A stretch of 64,000 nt of DNA, taken from positions 122,606 through 186,605 of the forward strand of contig VFHL01000004.1 of assembly GCA_009392005.1 (NCBI GenBank). The letters are read 5' to 3'. This DNA is from SAR202 cluster bacterium (GTDB lineage Bacteria; Chloroflexota; Dehalococcoidia; UBA6926; VFHL01). A model generated the notes under the pieces. The model did no database searches. It was not told the DNA's origin and saw nothing but the letters and a program-made list of their open reading frames with translations. Positions 1-9,930 of this stretch are shown piece after piece (positions within the stretch are counted from its first letter, which is position 1; the number at the start of each line of letters is the position of its first letter). The position numbers were made by a program, and so were the translations under genes.

Positions 1-421
1 CCATCATTGCGTGATAAGAAGCCATACCCATATGACCACCATTGCGCATGGTGACGACACCGACACCTGTTTCTTTCGCTTTCGCGATCGCGATTTTCAT
101 AGCTTTAGGACCAATGATGATTCCCAGGCCACCGTCAGAATCAATGGTTGCAGTAGAAGCACGTTCTCGAACAATTTTCCAATCTGGTGTCGGGTTCAAT
201 CGACCTTCGTTGTATCCCGCTACATAACTCCTGAGCATATTTGATACACCATGGCTATCAACCCCGCGCAAGTCAGCCTTAAGCAATACGTCACTCGCGA
301 GTTCTGAGTCCTCTTTCGGTACGTTCATCTTTCCGAAAACCGCCTCTGTCGTGGCCCTCAAATCCCCTTCGTCTACATAAACTGCATCGTCCTCAGAAAC
401 CTTGAATTGGTCAAGTGGCAT
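1..421 (-). CDS. Malate/L-lactate dehydrogenase family oxidoreductase (5' part only)
   Basis: Only the N-terminal 140 or so residues lie in the window; the gene runs off the left edge. The reading frame starts at ATG 421 on the minus strand with MPLDQFKVSEDDA and carries DLRGVDSHGV, the signature of the Ldh_2 (YlbC/ComC/sulfolactate/ureidoglycolate dehydrogenase) family, followed by a TIDSDGGLGIIIG segment and VVTMRNGGHMG. These enzymes oxidise 2-hydroxyacids with NAD(P) in the cytoplasm and are unrelated to classical LDH. A run just upstream on the minus strand (GACAAGGAGCAACTC) supplies a ribosome site. The substrate cannot be told from this fragment; a CoA-transferase pair lies upstream on the same strand. 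Confidence 0.85.
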   Translation of the reverse strand, partial: MPLDQFKVSEDDAVYVDEGDLRATTEAVFGKMNVPKEDSELASDVLLKADLRGVDSHGVSNMLRSYVAGYNEGRLNPTPDWKIVRERASTATIDSDGGLGIIIGPKAMKIAIAKAKETGVGVVTMRNGGHMGMASYHAMM

Positions 422-472
422 GAGTTGCTCCTTGTCATTTGTCGATAGCCTTACACATTGATGTGGAAAATA

Positions 473-1783
473 TTACGGTACAGTAGGCAGCATGTCCATT
501 CCAACGTGGCCCTCTTTAGCCAACCGTTGATACTCCTCTTCATCAAACCCCAAAAGCCCTTTATACACATATTCATTATGTTCGCCCAATAACGGCGGAG
601 CAGTTCGTAATGCATTCGGTGTTTTTGACATTCTCCATAGCGGGCCATGGTACATCAAAGGGCCCATTTCCTGATGATCCAAAGTTTCAAAATATTTTCG
701 TTCAATCAAGTGTGGATCCTCTAATAACTGCAACTCATTCAAAACAGGGCCGCCAGGAACACCATGTTCTTGAAATATTGTCAGAAGTTCCCGGTGGTCT
801 CGTTGCTGTGACCAATCCGAAATTATTTCATCTAGTTCAGCATGATTTGCATGGCGTGCATTAGAATCTACAAATCTCGGGTCATTTTGAAGCTGTTCTT
901 TACGCATAACCTTTGTTAGACCAATCCACTCATCATTATTACTTACCGCGATGACAATCCAATTGTCATCGCCAAGACATGGATACACCCCATGCGGTGC
1001 ACGGCGTTTGTCCAAATTTCCGATCGTTGTAGGAACTCGATTCGTCATTTCAAATTCCAGCAATGGTTCAGCAAGCATCGGAATATAGTTTTCGGCTAAG
1101 GCCATTTCAATTAGTTGCCCATCTCCACTTTTATTACGGTGCCATAGAGCCACGAGGATTGCGAATGCAGCGGCCATGCCGGCGGCTGCGTCAGGAGCAA
1201 CGGTGTCACCCCGACGCGAATGCGGCTCATCTGGATGCCCCTTAATTTCAGAGAGACCTGTTACTCCGTCGACATGCAGACCAAGGCTGCGATAATTCAT
1301 GTACGGACCGGACAAACCATAGGCGGGCATGCGCACCATCACAATATTCGGTTTGATCTCCTTTAGCCATTCATATGAAATATCAAGTTTTACCATCGTT
1401 TGCGGAACGTTATTTTCGATGAACACGTCAGCTTCTTTTATTAATTGACCTAACAAGTCATGTCCCTCAGCTTTTGTTAAATCGATGGTTACACTTTTTT
1501 TATTCCGACCCGTTGAGGTGAAACCCGCATGTCTGTTCCAAGGGCGTGGACCGGGGTCCCAATTGGGAAATGCAAGCAACATCGAATTCTCTTTTTTTGC
1601 TTGCTCTGCCAAATCAGGAGGGACAACCGCATATTGGCCTCGAGTACCGGGTCGCATCGTCGTAATATTTTCGACACGAATCACCTCTGCACCCCAATCC
1701 GCTAGATTCATCGTGGCATAAGGCCCAGCGTATATTTGCGTCAGTTCAATTACCCTAATGCCTTCTAATGGTAGTTTAGCCAT
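473..1783 (-). CDS. CaiB/BaiF class III CoA-transferase, type B of a pair
   Basis: A 436-residue protein beginning MAKLPLEGIRVIELTQIYAG, with the family N-terminal pattern LADWGAEVIRVE and the NKKSVTIDL strand. The segment around APDAAAGMAAA holds the aspartate at the place where class III CoA-transferases form the acyl-aspartyl intermediate. These enzymes move CoA between carboxylic acids. It lies 47 bp downstream of a second, divergent CoA-transferase on the same strand, so the two are probably co-transcribed. The same A-then-B order recurs at 38.2-40.8 kb. Substrate is unknown. Family assignment is firm; a hetero-oligomer with its neighbour is inference. Confidence 0.93.
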   Translation of the reverse strand: MAKLPLEGIRVIELTQIYAGPYATMNLADWGAEVIRVENITTMRPGTRGQYAVVPPDLAEQAKKENSMLLAFPNWDPGPRPWNRHAGFTSTGRNKKSVTIDLTKAEGHDLLGQLIKEADVFIENNVPQTMVKLDISYEWLKEIKPNIVMVRMPAYGLSGPYMNYRSLGLHVDGVTGLSEIKGHPDEPHSRRGDTVAPDAAAGMAAAFAILVALWHRNKSGDGQLIEMALAENYIPMLAEPLLEFEMTNRVPTTIGNLDKRRAPHGVYPCLGDDNWIVIAVSNNDEWIGLTKVMRKEQLQNDPRFVDSNARHANHAELDEIISDWSQQRDHRELLTIFQEHGVPGGPVLNELQLLEDPHLIERKYFETLDHQEMGPLMYHGPLWRMSKTPNALRTAPPLLGEHNEYVYKGLLGFDEEEYQRLAKEGHVGMDMLPTVP

Positions 1784-1830
1784 ATATGACCCCCAAGGAT
1801 TCAGGATGTTTAAATCTATTCTGCATGTTC

Positions 1831-3045
1831 CTAGACCACTCCTGAATTGTGCAATTCAGTGAGTTCTTTCGACGTAAAACCCAGTTCATCAACATATACT
1901 TCATGATTGTGCTGCCCTAGAGTTGGTGCCGGCCTCCGAAGAGCCCAAGGGGTTTCAGACATAATCATTGGTCTTCCAGGCATCTTAACTTTGCCCGCCA
2001 CTGGATGGTCAACTTCGACAAACATACCTCGATCGCCAAAATGATCGTCTGTCATAACATCTCCGGCGTTAAATATTGGACCTGAAAGGATGTGGTGCTC
2101 CTGAGCCAATGACCAAACTTCTCGCATCGTCCTTTGCATCAACCATGGAAGAAGATATTCATCATGGAATATCGCTGCGTTGGCGGCATCTTGACGTGCA
2201 GTAGGTGTCGCAAAACGGGAATCTTCAAGTAGATCTATCCTACCAATCATCGCCAGACACAACTCAAAACGAGTGCCGCCGGCCGTTATATTGATGTAAC
2301 CATCTTTGCAAGGAAAAATACCTGTCGCCATGATTGCCCCTGGTGTCCTTCTAGGAAACACTGTTTTAACAAATTGCGATGCCATTAGCGCTGGGGCACG
2401 CCTATCTTGACTTCCTGCTTGTGTTTCAAAAATAGAAATGTCTACATGTTCACCAGTTCCTCGCACCGTTTTCGCGAAGAGAGCAACCATTGTCGCTGTC
2501 GCGGAAACAATTCCAGCTTGGCGCAGAGCGAGATCCGTACCATACTTCGTTGGTGCGCGGTCAGGTGCGCCAAGAAAACGGAGATTCCCTCCCATACCGT
2601 GAAGTACCGCTTCACTTGCTTTGTAATCTCTGTAAGGGCCTGTCTGCCCGAAGTTCGATATCGACACAAGGATCATTTCCGGATTCACTTGAGAAAGGGA
2701 GTCATAACTCAGGCCTAACGATGGCAGAGTGCTCGGCTTGAAGTTTTCAATTAGTACGTCTGACGTTTGAACAAGCTTCAACAAGATACTCTTACCGATA
2801 TCAGTCTTGAGATTTAGGGTTATACCACGTTTATTAGTATTGAGATGCAGAAACAACCCGCTTTTTTCATGATGTGGAATATCATCAGGAAATGGCCCTA
2901 AATTCCGTCCGATGTCACCACCATTCGGTCTTTCAACCTTAAGGACATTCGCACCATAGTCAGCCAGCATTTTTGAGCCATACGGGCCTGATATGTGATG
3001 AGTTAGGTCCAAAACCCGAAGGTCCGCCAAAGCCTGTGTTAGCAT
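1831..3045 (-). CDS. CaiB/BaiF class III CoA-transferase, type A of a pair
   Basis: About 404 residues from MLTQALADLRVLDLTHHISG. An upstream in-frame Met at 3093 exists, but the start at 3045 has a GGAGGG ribosome site ten bases away and aligns with relatives. The N-terminal pattern LADYGANVLKVERP, the GLFLHLNTNKRGITLNL strand and the SGPIFNAGDVMTDDHF region are typical. By eye, the position of the catalytic aspartate (D-x-x-x-G) reads LRQAG, so the usual nucleophile seems absent. That suggests it may work with the type B partner downstream, as in heteromeric class III enzymes such as BbsEF. Substrate unknown. Confidence 0.92.
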   Translation of the reverse strand: MLTQALADLRVLDLTHHISGPYGSKMLADYGANVLKVERPNGGDIGRNLGPFPDDIPHHEKSGLFLHLNTNKRGITLNLKTDIGKSILLKLVQTSDVLIENFKPSTLPSLGLSYDSLSQVNPEMILVSISNFGQTGPYRDYKASEAVLHGMGGNLRFLGAPDRAPTKYGTDLALRQAGIVSATATMVALFAKTVRGTGEHVDISIFETQAGSQDRRAPALMASQFVKTVFPRRTPGAIMATGIFPCKDGYINITAGGTRFELCLAMIGRIDLLEDSRFATPTARQDAANAAIFHDEYLLPWLMQRTMREVWSLAQEHHILSGPIFNAGDVMTDDHFGDRGMFVEVDHPVAGKVKMPGRPMIMSETPWALRRPAPTLGQHNHEVYVDELGFTSKELTELHNSGVV

Positions 3046-3162
3046 GACATACGTGCCCTCCATCATGATGTAGCATAGCAACAGACGATACATTTGAAGT
3101 ATAACATTGAACTAACTGATACCAACCCATTAGAAATCTAACTGAATGATAGGAACCGAAAA

Positions 3163-3729
3163 ATGAAGATAGGGCTTATATCCGATACACACATACCGGA
3201 TTATCACGATGAACCACCAGAGCAAATTAAGGATGCCTTCGCAGGAGTAGAATTAATATTGCATGCTGGAGACATTTACGAATCTTCGTGTCTTGACTGG
3301 CTTGAAACCATCGCTCCCGTAGTGCCATGTGAAGGGAATGGGGATTACCTCCGAAGCATCGAAGATGGCCGCATAAAGCGCAGCCAAGTTTTGGAATTAG
3401 AAGGTTTCAAAATTGGCTTGACCCACGCCATCCCGATTCCAGAGATTGAACCGTACGCTACCCTCGAAAAGACTATGGAGCGAGAATTCGATGGCCCTGT
3501 TGACATCATTGTGTATGGCGACACCCATGTCGAAGAGATTGTTTGGTTAAAGGGGGTTTTGTTGATTAATCCAGGCAGCCCAACATTGCCACACAACCTG
3601 ACACATTTGTTAGGAACTGTTGGGATCCTTGAAATTACCGATGGAACTGTAGAAGCAAAAATTTTGCGCATCGATCCGTTTGAAGAACTAGACATGGAAA
3701 ACAAGAAGCAGTGGTGGTCTGTTCGCTAA
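3163..3729 (+). CDS. YfcE/MJ0936-type metallophosphoesterase
   Basis: A 188-residue calcineurin-like phosphodiesterase. Metal-binding motifs are visible in order: GLISDTHIPD near the N-terminus, ILHAGDIY, VPCEGNGDY, GLTHAIP and VYGDTHVEE, then LLINPGSPTLP. These match the compact single-domain YfcE family, which hydrolyses phosphodiesters with two metal ions in the cytoplasm. Length is usual for the family. It is transcribed divergently from the CoA-transferase pair and is followed by dnaJ. In most YfcE proteins the third motif is GNCD; here it is GNGD, with the metal-binding Asn and Asp kept. The natural substrate is unknown. Confidence 0.9.
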   Translation: MKIGLISDTHIPDYHDEPPEQIKDAFAGVELILHAGDIYESSCLDWLETIAPVVPCEGNGDYLRSIEDGRIKRSQVLELEGFKIGLTHAIPIPEIEPYATLEKTMEREFDGPVDIIVYGDTHVEEIVWLKGVLLINPGSPTLPHNLTHLLGTVGILEITDGTVEAKILRIDPFEELDMENKKQWWSVR

Positions 3730-3818
3730 TGCGATTTGCGAACAATTCCCATCGCTATTTATAATACTAAAAACACAAGTCGCACTTAGGGATTGTTTGA
3801 TTGAATAGCAGATAAATA

Positions 3819-4952
3819 ATGACAAGCACTAACAAACGAGATTATTACGAAGTTCTTGGCGTTGGACGTGATGCAACTGACGAAGATATAAAGAAGGCGT
3901 TTCGGAAGCTTGCCTTTGAGTACCATCCTGATCGAAATAAATCAGGCGACGCGGAAGAGAAATTTAAGGAAATCAATGAAGCCTATGAGATCCTAAGAGA
4001 CCCCGACAAACGCTCTGCATATGACCGGTTTGGGCATCAGGGCGCTAATTTCGAAGGCGGCACTGGATTTGATGGTTCACAAGGATTCGGTGGTTTTGGT
4101 GATATTTTTGACGCCTTTTTCGGAGGCACATCAAATCGAAGTCAGAACGGTCCAAGAAGAGGTGGGGATTTAGAGCAAGCAATTGAAATTGCGTTCGAAG
4201 ACGCAGTCTTCGGATCCACACGAGAGTTGCAAGTAAGGCGAGCTCAAGTTTGCAACAAATGTAACGGCAATCGAAGTGAACCAGGATCAACACCAACCAC
4301 CTGCCAGATATGTGGTGGACGAGGAGAAATCAGGAGAGCGGAGAAGAGCATATTCGGCCAGTTCGTTAATTTGAGTACATGTGACACGTGCCAGGGAGAA
4401 GGAAAAATCATAGTAAATCCCTGCACCCAATGTGACGGCCAAGGTCGAGAAGCGAAAAATGTTCGTATCGAAATAAACATCCCTGCTGGTATTGACGATG
4501 GCGTCCAAATTCGCTTATCGGGTGAAGGACATGCGGGGGCCAAAGGGGGACCCACTGGCGACCTTTTTGTTCTGGTACATGTTCAAGAGCATGAACAATT
4601 TGTGCGGCGCGAATTGAATCTACATATGGATCTACCACTTAATTTTGCGCAAGCCGCACTCGGTACCGAAGTGCTAGTTCCTACCCTTGAAGGTGAAGAA
4701 CCGATTCAGGTCCCCAGCGGTGTGCAAACTGGTCAAACCTACCGCTTAAAGGGCAAGGGTGTCCCAGAACTACGTGGCAGGAGGCGAGGTGATCAGATCA
4801 TCCGTTTTTGGGTTATGACTCCTGATAAAATTACCACCGATCAAAAAAACCTACTAGAACAACTAGGCGAAACACTACCTGACTATACGCGAGACACTCC
4901 AACGGAGAAGAAGGGATTATTCACCAGATTCAAAGATGCACTAGGGAACTAA
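3819..4952 (+). CDS. dnaJ: Chaperone protein DnaJ (Hsp40)
   Basis: A 377-residue full-length type I DnaJ. The J domain starts [14 protein letters not shown] and has the HPD triad in YHPDRNK. A Gly/Phe-rich linker follows ([13 protein letters not shown]), then four zinc-binding CxxCxG repeats: CNKCNG, CQICGG, CDTCQG and CTQCDG, and a C-terminal substrate-binding domain. It stimulates DnaK ATPase and hands over unfolded clients. dnaK and grpE are not in the window, but prmA follows directly, a common arrangement. No CIRCE operator was found upstream. Confidence 0.98.
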   Translation: MTSTNKRDYYEVLGVGRDATDEDIKKAFRKLAFEYHPDRNKSGDAEEKFKEINEAYEILRDPDKRSAYDRFGHQGANFEGGTGFDGSQGFGGFGDIFDAFFGGTSNRSQNGPRRGGDLEQAIEIAFEDAVFGSTRELQVRRAQVCNKCNGNRSEPGSTPTTCQICGGRGEIRRAEKSIFGQFVNLSTCDTCQGEGKIIVNPCTQCDGQGREAKNVRIEINIPAGIDDGVQIRLSGEGHAGAKGGPTGDLFVLVHVQEHEQFVRRELNLHMDLPLNFAQAALGTEVLVPTLEGEEPIQVPSGVQTGQTYRLKGKGVPELRGRRRGDQIIRFWVMTPDKITTDQKNLLEQLGETLPDYTRDTPTEKKGLFTRFKDALGN

Positions 4953-5137
4953 TTTTAATTAACACGATTATTGTTCCAATTGAATGTTGAATCAAACCCA
5001 TTGTTTACGAAAACCAGCGCATCCAAGTATGAAATTTGTTTAATTTATCGTATGGTTCAATTAATATTTACGCAATAATTGTATCTGCTATTTCCTGAAC
5101 CGAAGCATTATATCAAGAATCTCTTGAAAGGGTTTTA

Positions 5138-6073
5138 ATGAACTGGGTCGAGTTTAGCATTGAAGTTGATCGCGAAAGCGCTGAGGCGGTGACTGAAATA
5201 TTTCATCGTTTTGGATGGGGCGGCGTGGCAATCGAGGAGGTAGATGTTGGGGGCTATGGAAATGATCCCGAAATCAATCATGAAAACCCAGTGATTGTGA
5301 AGGTCTACGTACCTGAAGATGAAAACATCATGGACAAACGGGAACATATTACCCAGTCGATCAGCTATTTATCAATGATTCGGCCTTTATCAAATCTTGT
5401 TGAAAAGACCGTTCCCCAAGAAGATTGGGAACAGTCTTGGAAGAAGCAATTTAACGTTCATCAACCAGGAGCGCAAACCGTTATAGTGCCAAGTTGGCAA
5501 GATTATCACCCCACTGAATCCGAAATTGTGATTAAGTTAGATCCTGGGATGGCATTTGGGACTGGGCTACATCCAACGACACAACTTTGCATTCGAGAAT
5601 TGGAAAAATGGGTAAAGCCCAACATGTATTTATTAGATATTGGGACTGGATCTGGCATCTTAGCAATATTGTCAGCCAAACTTGGAGCTCACAAAATCGT
5701 TGCTCTCGACACTGATCCAATAGCAGTAGAACGCGCTTTAGAAAATTCATCAATGAATTCGGTTGAGGATGTCATTGAAATTGCTGAAGGAACGCTACCC
5801 CTCGCGAATCAGGATTTCTTGGGGATTGACCGTGAAAGATGGGCGTCAGGAACATTTGATATTGTAGTCGCAAATATATTAGCGCATGTCATCGCTGAAT
5901 TAGCACCCGCTATAATGACGGCGTTAAAACCGAACGGGGTTGCAATATGTTCTGGGATAATCACCGATGGTTTTTCTCATGCACTAACAGCATTGACTGA
6001 GCATGGTGCAACGCTAGTAGACGCAACCTCTCAGGGCGATTGGAGAGCGCTAATAGTAACCAAAGATAGTTAG
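5138..6073 (+). CDS. prmA: Ribosomal protein L11 methyltransferase
   Basis: A 311-residue protein beginning MNWVEFSIEVDRESAEAV, with the N-terminal substrate domain of PrmA. The SAM-binding motif LLDIGTGSGILAI is preceded by DPGMAFGTGLHPTTQLC, and NILAHVIAELAP gives the NxL[A] catalytic-loop region of PrmA. It trimethylates L11 at several lysines and the N-terminus. The start is preceded by GAAAGGG at good spacing. It sits downstream of dnaJ with about 185 bp of AT-rich sequence between. Length is typical. Confidence 0.95.
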   Translation: MNWVEFSIEVDRESAEAVTEIFHRFGWGGVAIEEVDVGGYGNDPEINHENPVIVKVYVPEDENIMDKREHITQSISYLSMIRPLSNLVEKTVPQEDWEQSWKKQFNVHQPGAQTVIVPSWQDYHPTESEIVIKLDPGMAFGTGLHPTTQLCIRELEKWVKPNMYLLDIGTGSGILAILSAKLGAHKIVALDTDPIAVERALENSSMNSVEDVIEIAEGTLPLANQDFLGIDRERWASGTFDIVVANILAHVIAELAPAIMTALKPNGVAICSGIITDGFSHALTALTEHGATLVDATSQGDWRALIVTKDS

Positions 6074-6175
6074 ATTTTCGCTCAAATTCAGAAACGAAGT
6101 AGCTTGTAAACGAACAAGATATCCAATATCTTACACAGAAATTCAGGATGGCGAGGCTGACAGGTTAATCGAGTC

Positions 6176-7579
6176 GTGTCAAAAATATTTACCAACACAA
6201 CCATTGTAACCGTTGACCCAGGTAATACCGTTTATTATGGAGCTGCTTTGGTGGTCGACGGTGATTCAATAGAAGCCATCGGCCCAACCAACGATATTTT
6301 GACAAAATATCCAGATGGTGAAGTCGTAAATTGTGAAGGCAAGGTGCTTTTCCCTGGTTTAATTAATTGCCATGCTCACATCACAGCGACTCTAAACCGA
6401 GGAATCACCGAAGATTTTGGATTTCCTCCGGATCTCGGGTTACCAATCCAAACACAAAGTCTGCTCAGCGATGAAGAATTGACGATTATGGCGTTGCTCG
6501 GAGCGTTAGAGGCGATTAAATCTGGCACCACTACGCCAGTACAAAACGGTGCAGGGATAGCAACGTATGCACAAGAATTGGCAAAAACAGGACTTCGCTG
6601 GATCTTTGCTGAAAGCGGAAGAGATGCAATGACACCGCCCGGGTGGCGACCCGGTGAAGATGTCCATGAATTTTCAGACGACCTACGACAAGAAGTACTT
6701 CAACGGATTAATGACATTTTTTCTGAGTGGCATGGAGCAGAAGACGGTTTGATCACCTGCTTCCCATCAGCCGCCCTGACAGAAACCTCATCCCCAGAAT
6801 TACTCCGATCGATAAGAGACATGGCTGAGAAACATGATGTCGGGTACACTATCCACCTTGCACAAAGCCGCCTCGAAATTGAATCCATGATGCGCCTGAG
6901 GGGAATCCGTCCCGCTTTTTACCTTTACAAGAATGAATTTCTCGGTGAACGCCTTTTCGCTGCTCACTGTAGGTATGTTGATCCATCGGAAATCGCATTG
7001 CTTGGCCAAACCAAAAGCATTATTACGCATCAGCCTGCGATGGCAGCCAATCGCGGCGTCATCCCTCCTATTCCAGCGCTTCGAGCCGCCGGGAGCCCCA
7101 TTGCAATGGGAACCGATAACAATACTCAAGACATGGTTGAGGTCATGCGCATCGGTTTGGTGACTGAACGAATAATGAGGGATGACGGCAAGAATCCTCA
7201 ACCCGAAGACATTTTGCGAGAAACAACCATGGGTGGCGCGCATGCAGTTCGCAAAACTACCGAAATCGGATCACTAGAAGTAGGCAAGAAGGCTGACCTG
7301 CTAATAGTCAATGCTCTCCAGCCTCATTTAGTGCCAACCACACGTATCGTTTCATCATTCATCCACAATGGGCAACCTCAAGATATTGAATCAGTGATGG
7401 TGAATGGGGAATTCGTGATGCGCAACCACAAAGTATTGACGATCGATGAAGCCCAGATCGTTCGAGAAGCTGATGCGATTGGTAAACGTGCATGGAACGA
7501 AGTAATCAAGCGCTACCCCAACGCAGGATTTCCAACGTCTGTTGCGCCTTCTTCACGAAACCAATCGATTCAAGGTTAA
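6176..7579 (+). CDS. Amidohydrolase of the ATZ/TRZ (guanine/cytosine deaminase-like) type
   Basis: 467 residues with a GTG start (an ATG-initiated frame of this length is not available). Metal-dependent hydrolase features are visible: NCHAHIT (HxH), IHLAQS, AAHCRYV and the MGTDNNTQDM aspartate motif, with the C-terminal KKADLLIVNAL strand and VMVNGEFVMRN typical of the composite beta-sandwich. The family deaminates or dechlorinates N-heterocycles or hydrolyses amides; the substrate is not recognisable. The stop codon is two bases from that of the convergent antiporter gene, so the two transcripts must overlap at their ends. Confidence 0.88.
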   Translation: MSKIFTNTTIVTVDPGNTVYYGAALVVDGDSIEAIGPTNDILTKYPDGEVVNCEGKVLFPGLINCHAHITATLNRGITEDFGFPPDLGLPIQTQSLLSDEELTIMALLGALEAIKSGTTTPVQNGAGIATYAQELAKTGLRWIFAESGRDAMTPPGWRPGEDVHEFSDDLRQEVLQRINDIFSEWHGAEDGLITCFPSAALTETSSPELLRSIRDMAEKHDVGYTIHLAQSRLEIESMMRLRGIRPAFYLYKNEFLGERLFAAHCRYVDPSEIALLGQTKSIITHQPAMAANRGVIPPIPALRAAGSPIAMGTDNNTQDMVEVMRIGLVTERIMRDDGKNPQPEDILRETTMGGAHAVRKTTEIGSLEVGKKADLLIVNALQPHLVPTTRIVSSFIHNGQPQDIESVMVNGEFVMRNHKVLTIDEAQIVREADAIGKRAWNEVIKRYPNAGFPTSVAPSSRNQSIQG

Positions 7580-7581
7580 AC

Positions 7582-8640
7582 TTATAGTCCCATCTGAAAC
7601 ACAAGGAAAAGACCGATCACATAGATCAGGATTAAGGCAATAGGTGAGGGCGTCCTCAATGAAAATAACTGCATGGGACGACGCTGAACTAGCTGAGTCA
7701 ATGCGAGGGACATTAGAAGAATCGCAAACGCCCCGGCTACTAAATGACTAGAATCCAAACTAGCAAACAATGATCCCTGAGTGTAAAAAAGATCAGCAAC
7801 ACCTAAAGCCGCTATGTTGAAAGCGTTGCTCCCAAAAAGAGCCCCGACTCCCAAATCTGGAGAGCCTATACGAAATGACGTCACTGCCGAGGTTAATTCA
7901 GGAAGCGTGGTAACAATTGCCACCGCTAACACACCAACAAACCCTTGAGATATGCCTGTGATATCAGCGATTCTATCTGAGCTGAATGCTAAAAGAGGTG
8001 CCGAGACAAAAATAATTGTTGCGGATATTGCAAAAATGATCCAATTTTTCTTTAATGATCCAGAAGAATTGTTTTCTACTGATTCGTCTTCATCCGAAGA
8101 TCCACTAGGGACTTCATTGACCTCCAAGCTCTTCCCATAAAGAAAACGAGAAGAAACTACATATGCACCAATGATGATAATTCCCACGGGCGCAAGTCCG
8201 AATAATTTCTCGGTTGGACCGATAAATGTCGCAGCGACTGCGATGATTGTCATGATGAGTGCGACGCCAGCAACCCATTTGTGCAGTGGCATCAATTTAG
8301 TAAAAATAGCTGTGCCACCGAGGACAATAACAAGGGTCGAGAACGTTGCCATATTAAGCATATTTGCTCCGAAAATGTTTCCGGCAGCAAGAGAAGGCGC
8401 ATCAAGCCGAACAGCACTTATGTTGGTCACTAACTCAGGCAGAGATGTAGCACCAGCGACGAGAAGCGAGCCAACCCACACTTGTCCTAAACCTGACTCA
8501 TCCGCAATCACATCACCTGATTTCGCGAGGAATACGCCGCTAGAAACGACCAATATAGCCGCGAGAAAAAAAAGGCCTAATGCTACAAATAGCGTTACTT
8601 CCATTTGTGTGGTTTCTTCCAATAACAATAGTTTGCGCAT
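7582..8640 (-). CDS. CaCA-family calcium/sodium (or cation/proton) antiporter
   Basis: 352 residues, almost entirely hydrophobic, with two homologous halves of about five membrane segments each. Alpha-repeat motifs are visible: LLVAGATSLPELVTN in the first half and VAIVTTLPELTSA in the second, each followed by GNIFGANMLNM and GALFGSNAFNI. An acidic loop (GSSDEDESVENN) separates the halves, as in YrbG-like exchangers. It exports Ca2+ (or another cation) against Na+ or H+ at the inner membrane. The true start may be the second Met (MEVTLFVALG), twelve codons in; neither has a strong ribosome site. Confidence 0.9.
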   Translation of the reverse strand: MRKLLLLEETTQMEVTLFVALGLFFLAAILVVSSGVFLAKSGDVIADESGLGQVWVGSLLVAGATSLPELVTNISAVRLDAPSLAAGNIFGANMLNMATFSTLVIVLGGTAIFTKLMPLHKWVAGVALIMTIIAVAATFIGPTEKLFGLAPVGIIIIGAYVVSSRFLYGKSLEVNEVPSGSSDEDESVENNSSGSLKKNWIIFAISATIIFVSAPLLAFSSDRIADITGISQGFVGVLAVAIVTTLPELTSAVTSFRIGSPDLGVGALFGSNAFNIAALGVADLFYTQGSLFASLDSSHLVAGAFAILLMSLALTQLVQRRPMQLFSLRTPSPIALILIYVIGLFLVFQMGL

Positions 8641-8725
8641 GCTTTATTCAAAGAGGTCCTCTTTCAACACCATGTCCATTTGGCGTAATTGCGACAAGTT
8701 TTGGATTGCGAGTTCTAAAAAGTGG

Positions 8726-8799
8726 TACCCCCAGCGGGATTTGAACCCGCGATCTTCACCTTGAAAGGGTGACGTCCTTGGCCGCTAGACTATGGGGGC
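8726..8799 (-). tRNA. tRNA-Glu (anticodon TTC)
   Basis: Read on the minus strand the sequence folds as a full cloverleaf. The acceptor is GCCCCCA/TGGGGGT with discriminator A, the D-arm has a GTC/GAC stem, the anticodon stem TCACC/GGTGA encloses the loop CTTTCAA, and the T-arm is GCGGG-TTCAAAT-CCCGC. Anticodon TTC reads glutamate codons. CCA is not encoded directly after the discriminator (the next bases are CCA-unlike). Length is 74 nt. Confidence 0.96.
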
Positions 8800-8925
8800 G
8801 TAAACTTACGATTCTAAGTATATGGAGACAAACACTAATTACGCAACGGTTTTTTCCAGAAGTCAAATCTCGTTAGATAAAAATATGGGCAAGATATTAT
8901 GCGCTGATGAAACAACCCGCTCAAA

Positions 8926-9879
8926 TCATTCACCAAAGAAATATTCCTGGGGATTTTGATAAACCAATTTCTCGATGGATGTTGCATCAACGCCCAACTC
9001 TTTAAGGCGAGGCAGCACATTACGGGAAACGAAAAGATATCCATCAGGATTAAAGGCCTGCCGATCCCCATACGCGGCTCTTGTCGCTATCGTAGTGGAA
9101 GTGGAGTGATCATGGGATAGCATTAATTTGTCACCAATCCCCGCGTCAACTAAATCCTTCAGTATCCGTGTCCGTTCTTGCCAATCAATTGAACCAGCTA
9201 CCCGCCCTCCAGGATAATGATCCAAGCCAATGTAGTAACCTTTTTCAGCCATTCCGATTAAATAGTTTCTATCAGTTGTATCGTTACTGTGACCAATACA
9301 AATATGAGAGGGGGACACCCCCTCTTCTTCAAATATCGCTATTTGCTTTTCACCCATACGCTCTATTGAATTCGTATGAGTGGAGATTCGCACTCCGGTT
9401 TTTATACTTGCACGTGCGGCAGCGCGGAGAATGATTTCTCCTTGTGGAGTTACACCCTCCAGATCAGTTGCGACCTTGATGACGCCTGCCTTAATACTCG
9501 TGTTTTCGATCCCAAGCTCAATCTCGCGAACGTATAGATCAGCAATCATATCTGGTGTCGCCGACCAAAAAACCCGTGGAATATCAAGCCATGTTCCAGT
9601 GCAGGGAATGATATTCACTTTCGTTCGTTGTGAAACTTCTTCGAGCAGCTTAATATCTCGTCCTAAATCAATAGTGGTTACATCAACAATGGTTCGCAAA
9701 CCTTCGTCGTACGCTTCAGACAGTTGAGCAACAGCTCGCTCTATAGTTTCGCTTCGATCGATGAATTCTGGGTACAATTGCTGAATCCCGGCGGACGCAA
9801 CAAGCACGTGCTCATGGCTTAAGGTTGCACCTAATTCTGATTTTTGAATTGGGCCAAGAACTGTATTCACCGTACTCAT
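8926..9879 (-). CDS. Phosphotriesterase-family metal-dependent hydrolase
   Basis: 317 residues starting MSTVNTVLGPIQKSELGATL. The binuclear-metal TIM-barrel features of the PTE/PHP family are visible: LSHEHVLV (HxH), the VIKVATDLEG lysine strand, ISTHTNS, ICIGHSNDT and LSHDHSTS. These proteins hydrolyse phosphotriesters or, more often in natural settings, lactones. The substrate is not identifiable. It is the first gene of a minus-strand block between tRNA-Glu and cysS. Length is usual for the family. Confidence 0.9.
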   Translation of the reverse strand: MSTVNTVLGPIQKSELGATLSHEHVLVASAGIQQLYPEFIDRSETIERAVAQLSEAYDEGLRTIVDVTTIDLGRDIKLLEEVSQRTKVNIIPCTGTWLDIPRVFWSATPDMIADLYVREIELGIENTSIKAGVIKVATDLEGVTPQGEIILRAAARASIKTGVRISTHTNSIERMGEKQIAIFEEEGVSPSHICIGHSNDTTDRNYLIGMAEKGYYIGLDHYPGGRVAGSIDWQERTRILKDLVDAGIGDKLMLSHDHSTSTTIATRAAYGDRQAFNPDGYLFVSRNVLPRLKELGVDATSIEKLVYQNPQEYFFGE

Positions 9880-9930
9880 CAGTCAAACTCCTCTGCTCAT
9901 GTGCTCAAAATTTAACACGCTTTCACACAA

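Noticed and set aside
3730..3818. CIRCE heat-shock operator before dnaJ
   Set aside because: No TTAGCACTC-N9-GAGTGCTAA pattern is present.
8171..8764. 197-codon plus-strand frame opposite the antiporter
   Set aside because: It runs antisense to a strong membrane-protein gene and through the tRNA; its composition is the shadow of hydrophobic codons.
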